Part shown: piece after piece, positions 57,526-64,000 of the stretch
Layout of the letters: each line of letters begins with the position of its first letter
Numbering within the stretch: position 1 is the first letter of the stretch
From: Leishmania infantum JPCM5
Lineage: Eukaryota; Euglenozoa; Kinetoplastea; Trypanosomatida; Trypanosomatidae
Assembly (NCBI RefSeq): GCF_000002875.2
Contig: NC_009414.2
Span: forward strand, 411,001-475,000
Reading direction: 5' to 3'
Length of the DNA: 64,000 nucleotides
Program-made: the position numbers and the translations under genes
The notes under the pieces: model-generated
What the model was told of the DNA's origin: nothing
The model's database searches: none
What the model saw: only the letters and a program-made list of their open reading frames with translations

Positions 57526-60500
57526 ATGCCTCCCACTCGCGCAGGTGCCGCATCACGTAGCGGCAAAGGCTCGACGGCGGCCGCCATCCAGACTGCGTTC
57601 CGCGATGTCACGAACAACTACCTTAATGCGAACAAGGAGAACATCCATCCCTGCCACCTTGGCAGGAGCCATGGCTCTGCTTCTCTAGGGGGGGACAGTG
57701 GTAACATCGGTGGTGGTGGCGGCTGCAGTGCGTCCAGCCCTAATGTGTGGAGCGGGAGTAGAGAGCCGCTGCTGCGAGATAACGGCTTCTGCGGTACACC
57801 TCTGCAGTCGGACTTTGCGCGCACTGGAAGCGAATCCGTCTCGGATGCGGTGGAGTGTGTGACGGATAAGCCTAGCTTCGGTGCGGCGTTGTTCGCCGCA
57901 CCACCGGACACACTGTCGCCCAGTGGCCCCGCAGTGGAGGCCGCAGCAGCGCACGGCGAACTTACCCCTATGACACCCAAGGCGCGGGCCTTGAGCGGCT
58001 GCGCCGCGACCGCGGGGAACCCCAGCGAGGACAGCAGCCTCCTCGGTGTTTCGCGAACACCCGGACACAACGCCGCGCACCACCCGGCGCACAGCAACGG
58101 CAGTGCCGCTTGCAGGTCGACACAGCATCGCCAGCGCGGTTTTAGCACACCACATAGCAAGGATACCTCGGCGGCAGAAGCAACCCCGAATGAGGCCCGG
58201 CAGCGACCGTTTCGCGTGGCGAGAGCAACCCTGCTCGCTTCCCCGCTGTACGCGCCGTCAAATGGCTTGGGCGCGGCAGCTAACACAGAGACAAGCGGCG
58301 TGCAGGATGATAATGGGAGCGGCTCTCAGTTGCCGTCGCAGTCATCGCTACTGTGCACTCCGAACAGAGCTTGCCGGTCGGCCGCCGTCGCCGCAGCGGC
58401 GACGGCGGCAGCCAGTGGCACCCGCTCACGCCTAGACACGCCGACGCTCCTGGATGAGATTCCGCTCTTTTTCAACAACTCATTCGAGTCCGGCTTTGAG
58501 TCGCCGACGGGGGACGCAGCGGCAGGCGACGGGTACGGTGCAGCGCACATGACGCCATACCATACGTACGACCTCCAGATGGCGGTAGAGGAGGTGCTTC
58601 GAAGCTGCCTGGACAGCTTTACCCCTGCCAAGTGCTCCGACGCGAGCGGGGCCACGCCACATGAATCGCGGCGGCGGGCGCAGCAGCGACAGACAGCCGC
58701 CGCGCAGGCGGCTCCATTCAACGCGTATGCGGCGCTCGAGTCGCTTCTCCCACCGTCTGCGATGGGTGCGGCAGGGCGAGACGGCTTGGAGGTCTGGGCA
58801 CCGGCGATGATGGGGGCTGCGATGCCGGGCTCCACGCCGGCGCGGCTGACTGCGCCGCAGGGAGCATTCGCGGAGAGCGACGATGAGGGCGCGCTGACTA
58901 CGCCGCAGAGCGACCGCGCGTCGTGCGGGATGCCGTCCGCCGGCGTGCGCCGAGATCCGTTGGCTTACTTTTCCACCGCGGCAGTGACGGCTGCCAACAG
59001 CAGCGAGGGTCGGTGCGGAGTGACGCACCACGGCGAGGATGGTGTGGCGTCTGTGGGTAGCTTGAGCGCCGGCTGCGGTGCTTGCGGAGGTGCCGCAGAG
59101 TCCCTGCCCCAGCATTCGAGCGACGCGCGCAGCGGACTTGAGTTTAACTGTCGTAATGGCTGTTGCGGTGGCCCAGACATGCTTTCCATGCTCGCTGCAG
59201 CCGTTCAGCAGCAGCATCCGCAGCACCCCCACCCCTACCCCCACAAGGAAACGCGTCCCCAGAGTGCACGCAGCACGACAGGGAGCATGGAGCTGGACTC
59301 GCGTGCCTTCTCGGAGCGCGATGTCGCCGCTGCAGCGGAGCAGCAGTCCACAGCGCCGCCGCCCTCGTACGAAGTTGCCGCGTGCCACCAGAAGCCGCCG
59401 CACCACGGCGGCTACGCCCATCCCGACCTCTCCTCGGGGTCATCATGCGCCGCCGCCACGCATGCACAGCCTCCAACTCGACGCGGCCATCACCTTCCCC
59501 ACGTCAAGGCCGCTGCGGGGTCGCTCATCGCCGTTGGTGGCCGCCGCGTTCCAGTAGACAAGTTGCACTTGCTCTCCATCGGCGATGAGCCATCCTTGTC
59601 GGCACCCTCGTCCATGGCCGGCCAGGCAGTCACGGCGGCGTCATCGCGCGGTGGCCCAAAGGCGCGGCCGCAGCAGTCGCCGTCTTCAGCGCTGCATCAC
59701 GTCGAAGGGCCGTCAATGCGACGCGTGCCCAAGGCTAATCTAGTGACTGTAACCCACCCCGCTGCCGCAGGTCTAGCGGAGGCAGGGGCGCCAGTGCCAC
59801 CTGGCCGTCACGCTTCTGCGCCGGTCTACGAACGCGACGCGGCACTTCCGATATCCTCCTCCTACGCGACCTTGTCGGAGGCGGCGCCGGCACGAGCCGC
59901 TGCCACGGGCCCATCGGCTCGTCGCGTTCCCCCTGCCATGGCTACACAGCAGCGCCACAGTAGCGGCGGTGCCCTCCCTGGCGTCGTGACCTTGAGCTCG
60001 GCTGTGGATAGAGAAGGCGTGCAACAGAGTAGTGAGGCGGACGTCGTGGCGGTGCTGCAGTTCCCCAAAGGTCAGACGATGCGCTTCTTGACAAATCTGT
60101 CCAATGCTGCGCTGGCGACCGCGAAAGATGCCATCGCACGCGATCTGGATAGTTCGAAGCGATCCACCGGCGGCACTGCAACGTCCATGCTGGCGTCCAG
60201 GCCACTGCTGAGGTGCGTTGAGGTGGGCAAGGCATACCTCGCGCACGTTTACGCTGAGGGGAGCCCGCATGAAGGCGTATCCTACGAAGACGTTGGCGTG
60301 TGCGTGCAGCTAATCACCCCCTCTTCATCGCTGTACGCTGCGCTGCTCGGATGTGTGAATGGGGTGCTGCTTCGCAAGGTGGACGTTCTCGTGAACGACG
60401 AAGACCGTAAGCAGCACGAGCGCGTGCTGCTGCAGCAGACGACTGCGTACATCGAATGCGAGCGTCACTTCAAGTTCTCCGGCCTGCCCTTTCAGCTGGA

Positions 60501-60705
60501 GTCGATCTACTGCACCTTTGACGGCAGCGTGTGCATCGTCTTTTACCGCCTCCTCGCCGTGGCCGACGGGTCGGCGTCGTCGCTCGCGTCGCATCGCCAC
60601 CCGAGCACGTCGCGTATGGTGCGGGAGCTCAAGTTTCACCTGAACTGCCGCGTGTTCCTCAAGCGTTGCTTACACCGCACACACACGCACACACAGAAGA
60701 AATAA
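57526..60705 (+). CDS. PSP1 C-terminal domain protein
   Basis: A 1,059-residue protein, largely disordered and rich in Ala, Ser, Gly and His, with a folded C-terminal region (about 845-1050). This region shows the PSP1 C-terminal pattern: LPFQLESIYCTFDGSVCIVF strand pair, then RMVRELKFHLNCRVFLKRC. PSP1-domain proteins occur in yeast (Psp1, a high-copy suppressor linked to mRNA and P-bodies) and, in bacteria, in the Y-complex; trypanosomatids have several, often tied to mRNA metabolism. Three RRVP motifs (673, 732, 799) stand in the disordered part, the first two as RRVPxxxLxxxS/T. The last residues (RTHTHTQKK) are coded by a CA-rich repeat. The ATG 57526 is the first after the acceptor. Function inferred only. 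Confidence 0.78.
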   Translation: MPPTRAGAASRSGKGSTAAAIQTAFRDVTNNYLNANKENIHPCHLGRSHGSASLGGDSGNIGGGGGCSASSPNVWSGSREPLLRDNGFCGTPLQSDFARTGSESVSDAVECVTDKPSFGAALFAAPPDTLSPSGPAVEAAAAHGELTPMTPKARALSGCAATAGNPSEDSSLLGVSRTPGHNAAHHPAHSNGSAACRSTQHRQRGFSTPHSKDTSAAEATPNEARQRPFRVARATLLASPLYAPSNGLGAAANTETSGVQDDNGSGSQLPSQSSLLCTPNRACRSAAVAAAATAAASGTRSRLDTPTLLDEIPLFFNNSFESGFESPTGDAAAGDGYGAAHMTPYHTYDLQMAVEEVLRSCLDSFTPAKCSDASGATPHESRRRAQQRQTAAAQAAPFNAYAALESLLPPSAMGAAGRDGLEVWAPAMMGAAMPGSTPARLTAPQGAFAESDDEGALTTPQSDRASCGMPSAGVRRDPLAYFSTAAVTAANSSEGRCGVTHHGEDGVASVGSLSAGCGACGGAAESLPQHSSDARSGLEFNCRNGCCGGPDMLSMLAAAVQQQHPQHPHPYPHKETRPQSARSTTGSMELDSRAFSERDVAAAAEQQSTAPPPSYEVAACHQKPPHHGGYAHPDLSSGSSCAAATHAQPPTRRGHHLPHVKAAAGSLIAVGGRRVPVDKLHLLSIGDEPSLSAPSSMAGQAVTAASSRGGPKARPQQSPSSALHHVEGPSMRRVPKANLVTVTHPAAAGLAEAGAPVPPGRHASAPVYERDAALPISSSYATLSEAAPARAAATGPSARRVPPAMATQQRHSSGGALPGVVTLSSAVDREGVQQSSEADVVAVLQFPKGQTMRFLTNLSNAALATAKDAIARDLDSSKRSTGGTATSMLASRPLLRCVEVGKAYLAHVYAEGSPHEGVSYEDVGVCVQLITPSSSLYAALLGCVNGVLLRKVDVLVNDEDRKQHERVLLQQTTAYIECERHFKFSGLPFQLESIYCTFDGSVCIVFYRLLAVADGSASSLASHRHPSTSRMVRELKFHLNCRVFLKRCLHRTHTHTQKK

Positions 60706-60985
60706 AGAGCGAGTGCGACGATGCGGCACTCTGCAGCGCACTAGAATTTCTTTTGTTCTTTGGTGTTCATTCTGCAGCTTCCATCCGCCACCTTGTCCAG
60801 TGGAAACCGATGGCGTGCGGCACGGCGGAAAAGAGAATACGTTGGCTTCTGCAGAGTCCTCAGGCTGTGGAGTCGGTGGGCGCGGCCAACTCCACCGCCA
60901 TCCCTCTTCTCATCAGATGCGCTGCATTGGACTTGCCCGTCTGTAAACCATAGATGCACACAAACAGAGAAAGCGAGTGAGAGAT

Positions 60986-60986
<1 letters not shown>

Positions 60987-61024
<38 letters not shown>
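60987..61024. repeat. (CA)19 microsatellite
   Basis: The longest uninterrupted dinucleotide run in the window, in the PSP1 3' region. Confidence 0.93.
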
Positions 61025-61028
<4 letters not shown>

Positions 61029-62630
61029 GCCAGGCCGAGCCTGGCATCCGATGATGCATCCCTGCGGGTTGTCGACAAAAGACGGCAACAAAGGTGGGTG
61101 AGGGGAGGGGGCGTACACGCCTCGCTTTTTTTTTCAGCTCCTGACTTCGCGCAGAGAACTCTCCTTGATGCCTGACCTCCTCCACAGGAGTCGAGTCTGA
61201 CAATAGGGGAGAGGGTTGGCTGGCTCTGAAAAGAGGGGGGAGAGAAGGACAACTGTATTCCGCCGTCTGCAGGCGCTCGCTGCGTATCTCTCTACCGCCC
61301 ACGAATTCGGTATACAAGCGCATATTAGCAGCACACTGCTGCTGTATGTTTTGGTGTTTATATACTCATAGATGCATGTGGAGAGGGAGGGGATCGAGGT
61401 AGGAGGTGCGGTGCGGCAAGTAGAGAGCGGGGGTGAAGACCCGAGGCTGTCTGAGATGCATGCGAGCAGAAGAGCCCATTCTAACACAAAGCATGCACCG
61501 CACGTCGGACCATGTTCCCTGAGATGGTGGCGTAGCTTCCATGCTCGATTTAGCGATTTTTTTTTTGCGATTCTTGCCGCGGGGTGGGAAAGCGGCACAA
61601 GCCACTGAGTTGCGATTTGCCAAAGGCGGGAGCTCTGTCTCACACACCAAAAAAAAAAAGAGGTCTGCGCCTGCGTAACCCTCTTCGTCTCTCCCACGAA
61701 TCTCTCCGTCGGCTCTTCAACTCTTCCTCCCCCTTTTTTTGTGTGTGTGTGCGCGCGACCGTCGTGGAGGCTGTCTTCTCAAGTTCCTGCCTCGGACCAT
61801 TTTCACTTACAGCATCACCATCGTCATGTTATCCTCGTCATTTTACATAGAAGCACAACGACACTCTTCACCGTTTTTTTTTGCCTTGTTTCTCTGGCTT
61901 TCATTTCGATATCCTCTTAGATCTTGGGACGACCTTCTTTTCCTCCTCTTGTACCGGTGCGACCGAAAAAAGAAAAAAAAAAGGGCGGCCAGGGGGGAGG
62001 AGTGGAGGAACAGTGCTGGAGCGCGTGTGTTGTAGTGCGCCGGATGCGGATTGCTCGCGTCACACCTTCCCTCCCTCTGACCCCCCTCCTCCTCTGCGTG
62101 TGCGGTTCTTGGTGTTCGTTTTGTTTTTCTTTGCGAGGTAGTTTGCGTGCTTGGGCGCGTCCTCTTTCGGGCTCACATGCTCGTACCCCTCTCCCCCTTT
62201 TTTCGTCTTTGCTGTGTGCGTTTCTGTGGTTTTTTTTTTGAGTGTAATGCACCATCAATCCCTGTTAGATTCCACACACGTCTGCGTGTCGCTCCAGCGG
62301 CCCATCTCTCGGCTCCCCCCTCTCTCTGTCTCTCCTCGCCTCATCCACGCTCCCTGCCCGTTGTGTGTGTTCGTGTGCCACCTGTTGTCGTTGTTGTTAG
62401 TGTAGCTTTTTGTTTGTTTTAGTATGGGGCTGGCGTTGCTGTGATGGTCTCTTCTCGTTTTGTTGTCTCCTTTGTGAGTTCCTCTATTTTCTTTGCCATT
62501 GTGTTTCTCCGTTGCCCTGCAACTTAGATCGAGTTAGATAAACGCATCTACACACCCACACCCACCCTAATCGCACATTCATACATACACGCGTACACCT
62601 ATTATATGCATGCATAAACATGCACCCATA

Positions 62631-62662
62631 CGCGCGCGCGCGCACACACACACACACACACA
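62631..62662. repeat. (CG)6-(CA)10 compound repeat
   Basis: Alternating purine-pyrimidine run, first CG then CA, a sequence type able to adopt Z-DNA. Confidence 0.85.
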
Positions 62663-64000
62663 AGCATGCAGTGACTTCCTCGAATCCACTCTAGTTCGTG
62701 TTTTGTTTTCTTGTCTCTTGTTGCCGTATCGCACGCCTTCCCCCTTTTTTGATGTGTATTCCTTTTAGTTTGTATTTTGTGTGGGCGGGTGATTGGGTGG
62801 GATATATATACATATATTTATTTAACGGACAAAATACAAAAGACAGATACAACGACACACCCACACACAGACGGACCTTACGAGCTCTCTCTTTCTCATG
62901 CCTTTATGCTCCTCTGCCATTGCAGACGCCTGCGAGGACACCGATATGCTCTCAAGCTGTGTGTGTGCGCCCATGCACGCATGCCACCGAGTGATTACTG
63001 CTCGTTTTGGACGCGACAAAAGCCGCCGCCTCCTCCAGTGGAAAGTGATCTGTGCGCGCGCGAGCTGTGATGGAGCACACAAAAAAAACAAGGGGAGCGA
63101 GACCCTGAATGGATAGCGGGTCTTTGCGACTGTTCTCTGGCTCCCTTGAGTCGACTCTTCCATTGGATGGTGGTTTGGTCTCGCTGTTCGTGGCGTGCAT
63201 GTTTTCGCAAAACTATATATAGACTGCAGAGCGCACACAAACATTTGTATGCTTCACGTAAAAGAAAAGCGTATCTCGTGCGCACCCCCGTGCTATGGCC
63301 CATGCTTTCTAACGCTATTTGATGGCACAGAATCTCGGAACGATTTCGTCCCTCTTTTGTTTTCTTTGGTGTGTCGATGTGATTCTGTGCAGTTGCTTTC
63401 TGACACCTGATTCGCCGTCATTATCGCCCCCCCTTCCCCCTCCTCCTCACAGCCGTTGCTATCCTTTGCCCTCTCCTCAGCCTCCCCGATTCCGTTTCAG
63501 GACATTTGGCAGTGCTCAAGGGTGTCCAGAGACACCCCCTCCCTCCTTCACTCTCTTCCCCTGCACAGATGTGCACTTGCTTTGTTTTTTTTTTGTTTTT
63601 GTGTGTGTGCGCGCGCAGAGGGGGGGAGGACCGGGCTCCCTTTCGCCTTCTCTTACTTCACATCATGCCTTCCTTTTCACAGGCAGAGGCGACGAAGGAG
63701 TGCGTGTGACTGCCATAGACGCGTTCTACCAGGCGAAGAAGGCAAGAGCAGATGCTGGAGAGGAGAAGGCGGTTGGTGGCCGTTGCTGAGCTCTCTCAAA
63801 GGCCGAAGGAAAACGATGTCGCGAGAGCGGGATGAATAGAAGAGGCACGCAAGTCAGGCGGCAGGGGACGACAGTTGTGGCTGAGTACACCTCACTGTTT
63901 TTTTTTTTCTCGTCGCCTCATGCACCTTCTGAATCCCCTCTCCCCCTCTGTTCCCACAATTGTCGCTCTTTCCGTTGAACCCCTCCCACCACCCCTTCCG

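Larger units (their letters stand above)
60706..64000 (+). other. 3.3 kb without a supportable gene
   Basis: Probably the 3' UTR of the PSP1 gene and the leader of a gene beyond the window. It has (CA)19 at 60987-61024, many T/A homopolymers, (CG)n-(CA)n at 62631-62662 and a TA-rich block at 62801-62820. Pyrimidine tracts with AGs at 63451-63452, 63479-63480 and 63499-63500 look like acceptors for a downstream gene. No frame longer than about 190 codons, and none with family resemblance. Confidence 0.6.

Noticed and set aside
5811..60705. Functional operon of ribosome-related genes (Hel2, IMP4, RIO2, PSP1)
   Set aside because: Trypanosomatid transcription units mix unrelated genes; four ribosome- or mRNA-linked genes among sixteen is not clear evidence of grouping.
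60987..62662. Telomere or subtelomere at the right end
   Set aside because: CA repeats are ordinary spacer microsatellites; no TTAGGG-type arrays were seen.
1..64000. tRNA, rRNA, snoRNA clusters, CRISPR arrays, bacterial promoters or ribosome binding sites
   Set aside because: None recognised on either strand by eye. The gene layout is eukaryotic trypanosomatid, so bacterial signals are not expected. Small box C/D RNAs would need a profile search to exclude.

Overview
The window looks like nuclear DNA of a trypanosomatid, most likely a Leishmania species. All sixteen protein-coding genes I can support lie on the + strand. They have no introns and are GC-rich. They are separated by 0.6-2.2 kb spacers full of (CA)n, (TA)n and (CT)n microsatellites and long polypyrimidine tracts followed by AG, the signal for spliced-leader trans-splicing. 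This is the layout of a single polycistronic unit transcribed left to right. The pyridoxal kinase is close to the Leishmania enzyme as I remember it, which I associate with chromosome 30. I cannot fix the species from sequence alone.

Layout: 930-3722 TTD14-like P-loop/CYTH protein; 5811-7982 ZNF598/Hel2-type RING ubiquitin ligase; 9530-10771 calcyphosin-like EF-hand protein; 12432-13343 pyridoxal kinase; 14256-15311 GNAT acetyltransferase; 16677-22649 very large helical (ARM-like, possibly rotatin-like) protein; 23772-25886 HOOK-type coiled-coil protein; 26830-31173 VPS41; 31857-32723 IMP4; 34388-38746 SNF2 ATPase; 40107-45917 Tudor plus tandem-BRCT protein resembling 53BP1/Crb2; 46881-48455 tandem CAF16-like ABC ATPase; 49222-50178 unknown basic/disordered protein; 50802-52949 TBC1D22-like Rab GAP; 53890-55350 RIO2 kinase; 57526-60705 PSP1-domain protein. 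The last 3.3 kb holds no gene I can support.

Several frames can be extended upstream with GTG or TTG codons (for example before IMP4, the SNF2 gene, RIO2, the ABC gene and the PSP1 gene). These extensions lack ATG and often contain the splice-acceptor tract. I therefore start genes at the first suitable ATG downstream of the inferred acceptor.

The genes do not form a pathway, as expected for a trypanosomatid unit. Themes do recur: ribosome production and surveillance (IMP4, RIO2, Hel2/ZNF598, perhaps the PSP1 and CAF16-like proteins), endosomal traffic (VPS41, HOOK, TBC1D22-like), chromatin and DNA damage (SNF2, Tudor-BRCT) and probable cytoskeletal or flagellar proteins (calcyphosin-like, ARM-like giant). 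The most interesting items are the candidate 53BP1/Crb2-type checkpoint mediator and a LysM-like motif embedded in VPS41.
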